DNA of 64,000 nucleotides, from the NCBI GenBank assembly GCA_905221615.1, contig CAJNDT010000001.1, positions 1,849,894-1,913,893 of the forward strand, read 5' to 3'. The notes under the pieces are model-generated. The model did not search any database and had not been told where the DNA came from. It saw only the letters and a list, made by a program, of their open reading frames with translations. A program made the translations under genes and the position numbers. Positions 22,251 to 34,649 of the stretch are shown here, one piece after another (within the stretch, counting starts at the first letter, position 1; each line of letters begins with the position of its first letter). Origin of the DNA: Symbiodinium sp. CCMP2592 (Eukaryota > Sar > Dinophyceae > Suessiales > Symbiodiniaceae).

Positions 22251-24350
22251 GGACAGGGAGTCTGTAGTCTGATGCCTCAGAGGCCTTTTGTTCCTTTGGG
22301 AGCTGGTGACTTAGTGGGAGAGATGGGCCTCGCCGGGTTCGGCTCCCTCTGTGTCCGGGCCTGGGCTTAACCAGCAGTTCACGAAAATCACCGGGAGACT
22401 GTTGGAGGGTCGTGGGCAGCAGCAAAAAGGTTCGACGAGGAGATCGTAGAACATTCGGGGCACGTGGCTAGATCAAGTTGCATTCTGACGCGAACCCTGC
22501 AATAGAGACCACTCAGACATGCGAGGAATCCCGGAAGTCTCCATGCAAAGCCTCCTCGCACATGAATGAGATTCCAAGATGCGCTCGTATGCTCTATAAG
22601 AACAGTGTTGTGATTCAACCAGTGTGCCTTCAAGCAGGCCAGTGGCCACCAATCAAACGGTGTGGGGCGAATGTGTCAGCGAGAGTTGTGCTACAAATCA
22701 GCAAGTACTCTACACCACGGACTGTCGGATTCTATCGGCATGGTTGTGCTCTGCTAGGAAAGCTTGCACGCTTCAGAATTCTACGTTTCTAGCCTTTCCA
22801 CTGTTTCGTATTATCTGTCCTGCTAAGAGCCAAGGGATTACTTCCTACACCACGGCGACGACAAGGCTGCAACAGCCAGGACCATGATCTGTCGAGCCGA
22901 AACCCTTTGTGCTAGGGGATTCTTGGATAAGTCACCCTGCACTGTGTGCACAGGTCATGCTGCACACTGGGTTTGCACAGGTCCGCACTGTACACAAGGT
23001 CGCGTGTACTGCACGGTCTGCAGACGTCCTAGCAAGACGAAAATTAAGTAAACTAAGGACAAGGAGTGTGTGGGGCTCTTCATTGAGCCAGAAGAACACG
23101 ACATGACTGTAAACTGCCTCGATGGCTGTAGCAGAGAAGAAACATGCACGATGGGTATGCCTCGGGGCACCCCCTTCTGTGGCGTGGTGATTGTGGTCTC
23201 GTTAGCACCCACATGTGCCTTTGTTGTGGGTTCCTGGTCCTCAGCTCATGGGGGCGCCTTCCTGTGCAGAAGCACAGGCTGTCATGGAGATCTCGACATT
23301 CGGGGGTTCGGCTCCGATGCGAACCGCTGTCCAGAAATCCCTCGCAGCCGATCACGCGACACGATGACAAGCATATACAAGCATCCACTCCGAAGACCCT
23401 GAGCTTCGCCCCCCTCCCCCACAAACAACAAGGACAGTCATGCAGATCGCAACTTCGGCCTAGAGAGTCTGTTGCCATGTTTGAGATGCGAAGTTGCCTT
23501 GATCATGCATAGTGTCTGTGTGTCTTTACATGACATGTACATGTCAAGTTCATGCGCAAAACCTTCTGGGATCTTCCGGGATCATTGCGGGACACCGGGT
23601 CGGAGCGGAGGACGAGGACGGGCGTTTGCTGTACAGGCCTCTCTGATGCTTTCTTGCTTCTCTACAATAGTTACGGCAACAAAGAGGAACATTGTGTGTG
23701 CGATCACGTGTGTGTCCAGGTTGTTTGTAGCGGACGGCACCTTTCTTCATCATGTAGCGTAAAGTGATGCGTGGTGTAAAACTTTACTTTACGAGACCAT
23801 CGTGCCGGATGAGAAAGAAGGACGGTTTTGGATGGCCACCTTTTTTTCGTGTACGCTTCGCTGGAAGATTGGTATCTGAGCGTTTCTTTCGAGGTGGGCC
23901 GCGCTGCTGTTTGCATAAGTTAGAAGGATTCTCTAAGTTCTGCTTTGCGTTTGTAATGGCAGCGGCACACCGGACTGGGTAGGACTGAACCGGTACGTTT
24001 GGCTTGATGCAAAGCTTCGTTACTTCGTTCCTGAGAAGAAGGGGAAATTCGGAATGCGGACTCCTTGGAGTCTGGAATGTCAAGCATGAGGTACATAGAT
24101 GGAACCAGGATTTTAGGGCAGGGTTTGGCTTCATGTGCCCACATCTTTAACGTCCCCGCACATCAACTCTATGTGATCAGAGGACAAGCGCTCCAAACCA
24201 AAGGATGGCAAGTGGGTGGACAACGAAAGACGGGTGACTCTGCTGAATGCGAGCCCTCCGCCCTAAATCCTGAAGCTCGACTCCGAAAACCTTAGAACTT
24301 AGACCATAGCTACAACCAGATTGTAGCTCTAACCATCGCTGGCTCAACTT
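22251..24350. other. No convincing gene
   Basis: Lower GC than the gene regions, scattered short frames, no motifs. 23.7-24.1 kb has AT-richer stretches. Confidence 0.4.
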
Positions 24351-24353
24351 GTA

Positions 24354-24392
24354 GGGTCTAGGGTTTAGGGGTCCAGGGGTGTAGGGTTGAAG
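24354..24392. repeat. Short TTTAGGG-like tract
   Basis: A few GTCTAGGGTTTAGGGGTC-type units in G-rich orientation, degenerate. Confidence 0.6.
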
Positions 24393-24631
24393 GACAGTTT
24401 GCATGCGGGGTGCTGATGCAGCTACAGAAGATAGCCGAACTGGCGGTAGCAATGCCAAGACAGGCCAGATCGTTAGGAAAGCTGGATCACCTAATTTTAA
24501 CGCTACGCCGCCCGCCTCGGCTGTGTAGCGGCAGGGCGAGGGGGCAGTCGATGTTTTTTTATGCTAGGGCGGCCTGTCAAACCCCAACCTTTACACGGTT
24601 GTTGATACGAAGTGCGAGGAGAATGGGTAGG

Positions 24632-24634
<3 letters not shown>

Positions 24635-24703
<69 letters not shown>
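24635..24703. repeat. Poly(G) run of 69 bases
   Basis: Uninterrupted G from 24635 to 24703, preceded by GGGGA. The poly-glycine and poly-proline frames across it are artefacts. Such a run can form G-quadruplex structures; it can also mark a sequencing or assembly weak point. Confidence 0.95.
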
Positions 24704-24704
<1 letters not shown>

Positions 24705-27700
24705 GGCCGACAAATCAGGTAAAATGAGGGGAAGCCGGGCAAGGGGGTGGCAAACGAACGCAAAAAGCGGGTGTCCCCAAACATTTGGACCGCAGGGAGG
24801 AGGATTAGGTGGAGGGTACCTGAGCTAACCCCCAAGACGCCTGGGCCTGTGGCCTCGGCGGATAAGGATGCTTGGTGACTATCGCAGTTGCAGTGTATAG
24901 ATGTTAGAACCCCGGCTCTTGTCCGTAGACTAACAGCGCACCCGCTCCAGAACAAGCACAGCGCAAGCGGGGCGAGCGCAAGGGCGATAGGTAGTATAAG
25001 AAGGTGCATAGGTTAAGGAGGGCCTGCTTGGTATAAAGTCTGCGTTCGTGAAGCCGGGTAACCAATATCGATCCCAAACCGGCGATAAGCTTGTTCATTG
25101 TCATTCGCAGCTTGCTTTAACAACCGACGCAAGGGTACTTTAGCTTTTAATGTTTGCTGGTTACAAGGGCAAAAACTGCGGCAAAGAAATATACACAGAG
25201 AGAAAAATGTGGCCGCTCCCTGCCGCTCCAGACTGTGCTGCGGCACGGCATTCCTTCCAGGTTCGCCGCAGCCGACTCGAACGTGAATCCCCGAGGCTGG
25301 GCTGCTGCAAGTGGCCGACAAGCGGGAGCTAACTTTGCTGCACTCTTTGAGGCACTTTCCGAAATGCGTCGATGTGGTTGGATGAGGCCACTTGCGACTG
25401 GAGCGTTATAGTGCGGAAGTGCTTGGCAAGCGTTGTCTCTGCCAGGGCCTGAGACAGAAGAAAGAGGAAGAGGCAGGCTCCGCTCAAGAAGCAATCACTT
25501 CTGTCGTATACGCATTCATCCGGATAATTCTGCGAATCACAGCCTGCGGTTAGGGTTGGATTTCACGCCGGCCACTATAACCTGCTCACGATGCCCGTCC
25601 TAATGCTTGGCAGTGTGCAGCAACTGTAGTGCCGCAGGATGACCATTGTCACACACACACACACACACTCTCCTCGCCTGACTTTTCGCTGTCATCTAAC
25701 AGCACAGGTTGACTAAGTTGGAAGCCGCCACGAAGTGGGGTGGGGAGACATGTCCTTGTGCACAGACGGTAAGGTTCCTGAGGCCTTGAAAATCCACTGA
25801 CAGATGCAGGAAGCCACCATGCTTCAACTCGCCGAATCTGGCATGGGCTCAGGACTTAAGGCTAGAATGTGAAGGTTCAGGGGCAATTTTGGGATGCAGA
25901 CGTGTGGATTTGGACCCTGCGTGCTAGGACTGCTAGGAATCGGTCGTGTGTAGGTGACCTTGGCAAGAGGCACTCCAACAACATATTCACACGGGTTACT
26001 TATGCAGGCCAGTGCAAGGACCATATGCAGGTGCATGCGCCATGTTCAAAAAATTGAACACGGGCTTTAGCCGACATCAATCAACCACGCTGCCACGTCT
26101 AACCTGCGTGCATGTGCATGTTCGTGTGGGTGTACGGCTCTTGCCTTCCCCAGCACAGATTCCATTAGTAACGTGTGCACCGAGATCGTTGTATACCTTG
26201 CTGACACCTGACAGAACTTGGCAGGGGACAGGCGAGCGACCTATGGCGGTCGAGAGGCCGCGCTTGTGGGTCGGTTCGCACTTCCGTGTTGCCGACCCCT
26301 TGTCGCAGGCAATCAGAAGTGGAGCCTGGCGAAAGTCAAAAAAAGGATCCACTGCCCCGCTAGCCAAAGGACATTTTGCAATGGCCGTCTCTGAGAGTTT
26401 CCTGTTTTGTGCGCACGGCTTGCAGCGGGCATGGGGCCACACTCAGCCAAACAAACAGACAGACTTCCAGGGGACGAACGCTGTGCCCGCAAACAGTACT
26501 TTCAACAGACCTGAAACGGGTCGGAGAAGCCGGTCCTGTTGCCTTTTGAGCGCGGCCGTGTGAAAGCTGCCTTAGGCTTGCACATCAGCTGAATTGAATG
26601 CAGGGTTTTTTTGTTTATGCTCTGGCCGTGTGCTTCTGATTCCGGAGCCCACTCGCAGGTTGCACTGGGTTGCACTGGCAGGGCTTCATGGCTTGCTCTT
26701 GCTTGGCGTTGTCACAACCTGCCAAACCAAGTCCATGGCTCGCCCACTACTGCCGATCCTGCGCCGGGGCGCCCCGGCAGTGCCTCGGATCAGGTAGGCC
26801 CTGAGAGGCACTGCGTTTCGGCTTGCAAGTGAAGCATGGGACCAGAAACAGCCAAGGAGCGTGTTTTTTCCAGGGAGACCGCAGCTCAACCTGAGGCGAC
26901 ACACCTTTTTTGAGGGGCAGCCTCAGCTATAAGACATAGAGCCGCACGTGGGCCAGCCCAGTCGCTCTCCCCCAAGCTTGTGGCACTGCTGTTCGCAGGC
27001 AATGGCGGCAGTCGCTGGAGGCCAATGCATCTGTAAGCGGCTGCGCCTCTTCCGGTCCGGAGCAGCAGGTGCACCTGGCGGCCTCATGCTGTTCGTGGCC
27101 TAGTCCGGGATTTCAAAAGCTTCCGCGGTTTGTGGCCTTCAAACGACCAAGGCCACTGCGAAAGAGATCGGTGAATTTTACAGAGAGTGCGTCAGGGGGC
27201 CCAGGTCTAAGCGAAGCTTTCTGAAGGCGTTTTGAGACTCCGCCCAGGCCCACTGCGGCTCCTGCCTGTAGCCCGCGAGGTGCCGCCTTTTTCTTCTGAT
27301 GCATTCAGTTTGTGCTATGTTCTGCTACCGGGCTGGGCTCATTTTAGGGTTAGAAGATCGGCTCAGGGCTCGGGCTGAACGCCATCTTGAGCAGTTCTTC
27401 CTCTTTAGGATCACGGAGCGGGTGGTCTGCACCATGGCTGTTCCTGTCAAAAGCTGTGGCAGTCGTGGGTAGCAGCTCCGCTGCCGAGTCTCAAAGCTCT
27501 CAGCCCGGCAGCCAAGCGCAAATCAGGACTTCAGTTTGACATAGTTTTAAACCATGCGAAGAACCTGGCCGGCACCAGATGTCTGAGGCCTTTCATTGCG
27601 CTGACCATTGCACCCTCGCCCACGGACTCTGCATCCAAGCCTGGGTCCTGAGTTGCCAAACATGTGACTATGTTTGAGCAGTTCTTCCTGCAGCCGAAAC

Positions 27701-28480
27701 CTGCTGAGACCTTGCACCACAACCGCCGCTTCCATCCTAGAGACGCCAACAGCGTGCGGGTCTGAGTGCCAGCTCTGCAGCCCAGACGAGCCATCGCCGC
27801 CCAGCCGCTCAGACCGTATGTGGCACTTTCAGTCGAGCCTTCTCCAACAGCGCCGGGGACCTGTCGACGTGCAGCGCCATCTGTGGCTTTTTGCGCTCAC
27901 TCGGCGAGGTTTGAGAGCCCTGAATCCAATTGGCCGGAGGCGACCCCACACATCCCGGCAGCATGTCGCCACACGTCGGCACAGAGCCCACAGAGCCTGC
28001 AGGACATCGCTTCTGGATTCTGGAAGAGTCCGTCCTACGTCGCCATCCAGGCCCCGATGGTGTTTACTCCTGTTAGTTGCCTTGGCTCTTGGCTGCACGC
28101 TGTTATCAGGTTGGAGGTAGCCCCAGATGTGCTCCGGAGGGCTTGCAAGAGTACCGCAGTGTGCGGGCCTTTGCCAGTCCTTTGTGCACGTGTCAGATTG
28201 TGTCAGGGTAGTCGAGGCGTCCTAGGCCTAGTATGGGTGGGCGCGCGGTAGGTGCGTGTTGCCCGCGCTCCCAGCAACAACTTCTGACGAGCTGCGGGTT
28301 TGATCAGGCTTTGCAGGTATGGGGACTTAATGATTTTAATGTTTAGGGTTTCTCCTGCGGCAAATAACCCCGGTGACCCAAGTAACTTCAAGTTGCAGAT
28401 GTCAGTCAATTAAATGACCCACATGTTCCAAGCGACCCAAGTGGCAGAAAACAGTTCGCGATCCTAGAGCGGGGCTGTAG
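24704..28480. other. No convincing gene
   Basis: Includes a short (CA)n at about 25650-25670. Open frames at 26.0-26.6 kb and 27.5-28.2 kb lack motifs. A plus-strand stretch near 27.8 kb (MWHFQSSLLQQRRGPVDVQ) is protein-like but without partners or borders. Confidence 0.35.
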
Positions 28481-28489
28481 GGATTCAGG

Positions 28490-28525
28490 GTGCGTGGATT
28501 TAGGGTTTAGGGATTTCGGAAGGGT
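28490..28525. repeat. Short TTTAGGG tract
   Basis: Two to three heptamer-like units in G-rich orientation, with more isolated units up to about 28950. Confidence 0.6.
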
Positions 28526-29082
28526 TTGAGGAGCTAGCAGTTCATGCTTGACTGACTACACCAGGCCAGATCCTACGGTTTGCCTGTTTGCCTCACACCT
28601 TCAGGGTTTGAGGCTGCTGGTATGACAGCATACCATTCCCCTAAGTCATAGACAGTGTCCGTGTGTCGGGCTAAAGGTGTTTACTTGATGACTGCGCCGA
28701 GTCTTTCTTGTTTTAAGGTTTAGGTGTTCAGAATTTGTAATCTCGCGCTCCCCAGGCACTGCCCTTTGTTCTTGAGGGGAGTAGTTCCAGTGTATTTTTT
28801 GTCACTTCCGCTCTCTGAAAGTATTGGGTTTGCCACACTGTTGTTGTGGCACTGCACGTTGTTGGTGGGAAAGTTCTTTCATTGGGTTAAGGGTTTGCCT
28901 CACCGCTCCTTGGGTTTCGGGATGCCTCGGTGTTAGGGTTCAGGGCCAGGGTTTGTCACACTTGATTCCAAGACTCGGCCCGCGCCCTATTTGTTAGGCT
29001 TCGAGCCAAGCAGGCAAATGAACGCACTCCGAAGTTGGCAATGAAGTGAACAAACCCCCGCAAGTTGGACGCGCAAGCGCGT

Positions 29083-29436
29083 TCATTCCAAAGCTTTCCG
29101 CTGCACGCTCATGCAGGTGCCAGCAACACAACCTGAGCCGCCAGTGTAGACAAAACACGAGGCCTTGTCACATTTTTGCCTCTGTTTGCCTGTCTCGGCA
29201 ATGGGCTGGAGTCGAATTGGACATTCGACCGACTCCTTCACGGCTGGCATCGATGCGCCCGCACACCCCTTCTGTGAAGTAGGCGCGACAAGCAGCAAGC
29301 GACACCCTACGAGCAGCAGGCTCATACGGGCCAGGCGGTCCAGGTAAGCTTGTCTGTGAGACCACCTGCTGCCAGACCGCCATGCGCGAGGGGTACTCGA
29401 AGGGATTCGCCGACCAACGACAAACAAACAAGACAC
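29083..29436 (-). CDS. Doubtful Cys-containing frame, possibly secreted
   Basis: A minus-strand frame has a hydrophobic stretch (MSLLLVGCRLLLVAP) followed by a region with evenly spaced cysteines (KCDKASCFVYTGGSGCVAGTC). This could be a signal peptide plus a small disulphide domain. No ATG-to-stop unit with clear borders is established, an overlapping minus frame is also open, and no family is assigned. Confidence 0.2.
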   Translation of the reverse strand: MSCLFVVGRRIPSSTPRAWRSGSRWSHRQAYLDRLARMSLLLVGCRLLLVAPTSQKGCAGASMPAVKESVECPIRLQPIAETGKQRQKCDKASCFVYTGGSGCVAGTCMSVQRKALE

Positions 29437-29579
29437 TGGCGTTTTTCGATGACAAGCGTAGCTTGCGCTCCGCGGCCCTCTTTTACCCCTCCATGGTCTA
29501 TGGTGTATATGGTCCAGGATGCCCTCCCCTTCCCTGTGGGGTGGGGTGTGGGGTGAAGCGTGGGTGGTTGTGGGGGTTT

Positions 29580-29775
29580 TGGGTTTAGCTTAAGCTTTTT
29601 TAGGGTTTAGGGTTAGAAGGTATAAGGCTTCGAGTCGACAAGGGCTTAGGGAGGCTTTGGGGTGTCGGTGTAGGTTCGTTAGGGTAGGTTTCAGGTTTAA
29701 GTTCTGCTCTATTCTTAGAGCCTGCATTTGGGCGGGGTTAGGGTTGGGTGTAGGGTTTAAAGTGTCGGTTAAGGT
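29580..29775. repeat. TTTAGGG-like degenerate tract
   Basis: G-rich-orientation units (TTTAGGGTTTAGGGTTAG) at 29599-29620, then dispersed variants (GGTTAGGGTTGGGTGTAGGG) to about 29770. Confidence 0.75.
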
Positions 29776-31640
29776 TAATAACAGCAGATATAAAAGCAGG
29801 AGCACGCGCCATTGCGCTCCATTATAGGACTTGTGGCTCGCGTACGATCCTGGCCTGGCCACTCCTCCAGCTGCAGCTCCAACGGCTCCGACCGACCCCT
29901 CTCCGGGCACACCAGACCCCCGGACCCTGGCCCTTACCAGACCAGACCATAGGGCCATAAAGGGTGGGGGCGGGGGCTGGGAACGCCAGACGCCTGACCA
30001 CATATGCCCGCTCCGGTCCTCACCACGCATCTTCAACACACTTTCATAAAAATACTTCTAGCATGTACTTGCATATATGCATATGCGTCTGTCTCTGTGC
30101 ACCTACAGTACACCTCTCACACATACACACTACTTGGTGACACAGTAGCAGGCACGTGCAATGAACCAATTAAGAAAGCAAGCTCTCATGCAAGCAGAAA
30201 GCAAGCAAGTTAATAAGTAAGCAAGTAAACTTGTCCGATGGGCATGGGGGCATTGACGAATGAGCTGTGCATAGTCTGGCAAGGCTTCACCCACCACAGC
30301 GGGAACAGCAAGCGGACATGATTCACCTCGAGAAGAAAGCTTCTGGAAGCTGTCGTCTCAGAAATCCCAGTCTCTGCTCCCTGGAAGAACCCTGAAGTCT
30401 CCTTGCCGTCCAGGTGCCTCCTGGGTACAAGCCCTTCACGGATCCGCTGGGGCGCTGGAGCCCTAAGACTTCGCACTAGTCGCAGATCAGGCAACAACAG
30501 CCACCGCGGACGTGGAAGGCTCCGTGAGCTTTTGGGACCGCTTTTTGTAGTTTGTCGGAAGTAGTTCGTGTCGAGCCATCGAAGGATGCTGGTCTGGGAG
30601 ACGGATAGGAGCAGCGGTTGATCAGTATTGGCAAGACCTTGACAAAGACACGGCGGTTCAGGGATCTGACTCGAGAAAATCATAGTGGCTTCTCAACATG
30701 AATGAAGATAATATAGACTAAGGCGCGTGGTCTGTTTTTTTTTACATGTTTTGAAGCGTCTTCACTGGCCATGTGCTGGGCAACTGTTGCACTTTGGATC
30801 CGCCAACCGGAGTCTTCCGCCGAACGTGAGAAACTTCAGCTTGGATCGCCTTGTCGTGCGTTGAACATGTGCAGCGAGGTTATGGGCAGGCTCAGCACCA
30901 GCCAGTCCTCTCCAACAACAACGCCTGTCAAGGCCTCGTAGTCAGATTTTGGTCTCAGTTCAACAGACGAGAGGCCGAACATCAGCTGCCCTTCACAGTT
31001 TGTTTAATATATCAAGTGTGTTTCCCTTGCACTGTCTCGCTCGAAGGCAACCCACGCCATTTGACGCCCAGGCAGGTTTTCTGCGACTGCAGCGGGGTAC
31101 ACCTTGCAAGCACATGACATTAGTGAACTTAGGATATAGTTTGTCTTCATTTGCAGGATAGGTAGCAAAGCAAAGAAGGGGCCATTGGCGGCGGTGATAG
31201 TGGTGAAGCTGCCACTTCTCTTCTTCATCTGATCTTTGTCGCTGCTGCGGTTGCATGTTCGCGTCCTGCCGTCACTTAGCTTCGATTTTGGCCATGGGCC
31301 GGGCAAATCAGCGGCGTGTGGCGTGGCGTTCGTGGAACGCAGTTGAGCGGAGTGCTGGGTAGCTTGCATGGGAAGCTGTTAGAAGCCTTCTCGGCAAGTG
31401 CTCAGAGGCTGCTGAGACATTTTGCCCGGTCTTTTGGGAGAACTTGAGGGATACTGCCTGGTGGCTGAGGTTCCTTGCTTCTCCCAATTTCAGTCTCTAA
31501 CGTCCGGGCACTAAGAATGCCCGGGCGGATGGAGTCGTAGCTGAGCACAAGGGGACCTCCGGCTTAGACTTAGTGCTGTCAGGCTGTTGGTTGATGGCTG
31601 TTGCAATGGTTGTGCGTTTCTGCTGCCAAAAGCCCCGGTT
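29776..31640. other. No convincing gene
   Basis: Contains an AT-richer patch with GTAAGCAAG-like short repeats near 30170-30230. No motif was recognised in the open frames. Confidence 0.35.
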
Positions 31641-31657
31641 CCAACTCGGCTGGCTTA

Positions 31658-31845
31658 CGGAGGCCGCAGCACCCTGATGGAAATCCTATCGAACAGCCGA
31701 TCCAACATGTTCGGGTGTTGGCTTTCGAGGGCCTCTTGTAGAGTTTGCTCTAGGCTTTGCGCTGAGCTTTCAAGCGGGCGTCGCAGCTTCAGGATGGGCG
31801 GCTTCGGGCGGCGCGCCCTCGTAGTGGCAAGTTCCATCTTTGCCC
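31658..31845 (-). CDS. Candidate exon, helical protein
   Basis: A minus-strand frame reads RPKPPILKLRRPLESSAQ, then SLEQTLQEALESQHPNMLDR, then LFDRISIRVLRPP: an amphipathic, charged product typical of real coding. The plus-strand readings are Cys/Ser/Arg-rich and less protein-like. Borders and partners are not resolved. Confidence 0.35.
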
Positions 31846-32584
31846 CAACACGATGGGAGCAGCTTCTTTGCTGGGGAGACACGGGTAGCCCGGTGGCACC
31901 GAGCCACAGGGATTGGCAGTTTTGTTTCGCAGGACCCATCAGTGCTTAAGGAGCAGAAGTCAGTGCAAATGATCCATCATAAGCTTCAAGCGGGATATGC
32001 AATGCAACCATGCAAAAGTTTGATGCACTGGCACCTTCATGCTGTGGTAGCATGACTGACAATGGCCAACTGCCTGGAGCATACATGTCTTCAAAGGACT
32101 TGCATGTGCGGCAGCTGTACGCAACCCCATGTTTTTTGAATGGGCCGTGACCGGGTTCGGCTTTCACCAGCATTCAGCCTGCCAACCTGCCATGTAGTGC
32201 CCTGTCATCGCGTTGCAGGTTGCCTGGTCAGAGCGAAGTGTATATACCGATCATGCATTTAGTTTACGTTACAGCCGCAGCCACCGCAAGGTGGGCTGTG
32301 GACAAGAATTCAGGGTCCGAGCACGCAAAGTATCAAGCATTCAGATCACCGTGCCGTAGAGGCGCAAGTGAAGCTTGGGCTGATCAGTCTTGGGATCCAT
32401 GCTCCCAGCGATTGCGCCAACCGCATGGGCGAAGAGCGGCTCGCTTATGCTTGACATCTCGAAAGGTGCAAAATTCCACTACATGGCATGAGTGGTAGGG
32501 ATTGCGAGCCGTGAAGACTCGGACTCTTGCTGGCCTGTCCTAGAGGAATGTCCTCAGTAAAGCTGCGCAGTGCTGTACAGGGGC

Positions 32585-32735
32585 CAGCCGGAGTCTGACA
32601 GATGCCGAATTCTTGATTCCCGACGGCATCCATTTCAAATTCAATCAGGGAGTTCCGCAGGGATGCCCGCTGGACATGCAAGGAGTGCAGCAGATGTCTC
32701 ATGCCACAATGCCGAGCCTGCTTTGACTTGGGGTA
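32585..32735 (+). pseudogene. Non-LTR-type reverse transcriptase scrap
   Basis: The plus strand encodes GIHFKFNQGVPQGCPLDMQG. The block G-V-P-Q-G-C-P-L matches the conserved RT motif found in LINE-type elements. The frame remains open about 20 codons on either side without the catalytic YADD box, so only a fragment is present. Confidence 0.45.
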
Positions 32736-32879
32736 CTTAATCCGGGTGCACCTTGTCACACGTCTCACTTCATTTGGCGCCCGCAGCCTGGCTCCGTTAA
32801 AGAGGCTTGTTTGTGTGGGTTGATGAGTTGATGGTCTGTTGAAGATCTCTGCTATCTTTCTTGCTGTCTGGTAGGGCAG

Positions 32880-33299
32880 TTGCTTAGTCTTAGTCACGTA
32901 ATCCTCGCTGCCCTCGTATGTATTCGTGGTGTTGGCGTCCTTGCTTTGCCTGCGATGTCGGCAGCACCGTCGAGCCCCTTGCCTTCACAGATGTGCTCGA
33001 AGTCCGGGCAGCTGAAGTTGAAAGCGTCCCCTGGTCTTCACAAAGGACAGGCATCGAAAAGTGGCGAGTGGGTCACGGCATCATCTGATGTGTCTATGCT
33101 GAATCAGCGATTGTACAACAGCTCCTCAGCTGCAGTGTTTCGGCATGCACCAGCTGTCCCTCGAGAGCTGGAGCTTGACATCCATTTTTTGAGACTGCCA
33201 GCGATGCCGGTGCGAGGCCAACGAATAGACACGTTTCACACGCCAGCGAAGTTGGATCCACAGAGCCCGAGCCCTTATGAAGCCTCTTGGCGGACATAG
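32880..33299 (+). CDS. Doubtful open frame, possible signal peptide
   Basis: A 139-codon frame begins with a hydrophobic stretch (LSLSHVILAALVCIRGVGVLALP) that could be a signal peptide, then a Ser/Pro/Lys-rich region. The only in-frame ATG near the front lies after that stretch (about 32955), which weakens the signal-peptide reading. No family recognised; the opposite strand is also open in part. Confidence 0.25.
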   Translation: MLSLSHVILAALVCIRGVGVLALPAMSAAPSSPLPSQMCSKSGQLKLKASPGLHKGQASKSGEWVTASSDVSMLNQRLYNSSSAAVFRHAPAVPRELELDIHFLRLPAMPVRGQRIDTFHTPAKLDPQSPSPYEASWRT

Positions 33300-34640
33300 T
33301 TTCTGGGCTCTTCGAGGTTAGCGTTAATATGTAGGGTGTGCAAGGGGGAAGAGCCCGGGAAGAGGGCACAGGGTGTTGTTTCCCAAACAGGCTGAATAGC
33401 ATTTGGTTTAAGTTCACTATGTGGCCATTTATGTTGAGACCGCTAGTGCTGCTTTAGCACTGCTACTGAGCCCCTTTCTGCCTCAACATCTCTGTCTCCT
33501 TGCATCTGACTGTAAGTAGAGGCTTCGCCAGAGCGGCGCTCGCCGTCACCCACCGAACGTCCGTCTTCCACTCCACTGAGCTTCGATGCTCGGGAGACCG
33601 GCGTAGTGAGCACAAGGGCTTCAGGATCATGGTGCACTGACAAAAGCGCTTAATGTCGTTGAATACTTCAGGCCACTGCCAAGTGCTGGTGCCAGCTCCT
33701 ATCTACTACTCTGAGTGCTGTATCCAGGTACTGGTTTGGATTCCTTCGGGTGTTTTCAAGATGTGCCGGCCGCTGGCGCCATTGTCACATGTTACTTCTG
33801 TATGCGTACTCAGGCGAGTTTTTGAGGAGGAGGGCCCCCACACAGCAAAACCTGTTGTCAAACGGCTGCCTTGAGTTCGTTGAGCACGGTCCTTCGGCAA
33901 AGCCGCACCGGCAAAGCCACACTGCAGGACGGTCAGTATGGCCATCGATTGGTGGACCTCGTGAACAATTGGAATGAGGCCAGAAACTTCTCCTGCCGCC
34001 CCGCTCACCCCTCGTCGAGACAGACCCTTACTTGGTCTTAGTCTTGATCTTGGTTTTCGCTTTCGCCTCCTTTGCTTCGGGAGGACACCAGGCGCATGAT
34101 TCGAGAGGAGCTGACTTTGAACTCCCGGGCCGAGCTAACGCCCTTTGGCGGCAGCCGGCAGCTACGAGAGCGAGCGTTTCCCTGCATCCGAGCATCGATT
34201 TGCGGAGACGGCTCTCGCCAAGGCAGCCTTCCTCTCCGGCCCCTCTGGATGATTCTTCTTTACAGACGAATCTGCAGACCATATTGGCCGCACCGCGGAT
34301 TGGATTAGGTTACTTTTTCCTTTAACACATGCCAGTTGAGCCTTCGCCGGGGTTTCGACAGTGGGTACTTTCGTGGAAAACGGGTGTCAGGCTTTGGCGG
34401 GGCTGGTGAATCCATCTGAGAACCCCAGGCTTTTTGAAGGCTGTGACTGCGGTTGGCTAAGGAAGTGAGGCACCTGCAGCACCAGTCTGCAGGTTGGTGC
34501 GACCACTGTGGGGCTCTCGGGCGGGTAGCCATTGCTCAGGAGGCGCCCGGCCCGCGTCAAAAGCTGTTGCGTCTTCGTCTCTCTTCCTGGCGGTGTTAGA
34601 CCCGAGCTGATCACTTTTCTGCGGGAGCTGCCGCTAGGAG
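33300..34640. other. No convincing gene
   Basis: Short frames on both strands only. A KTKIKTKTK-coding simple stretch lies near 34030-34060. Confidence 0.35.
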
Positions 34641-34649
34641 CTGACTGAG

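Noticed and set aside
24503-25009. 168-aa minus frame with Leu-rich start and poly-Pro
   Set aside because: Half of it is the complement of the G run. The hydrophobic beginning has no partner or motif.
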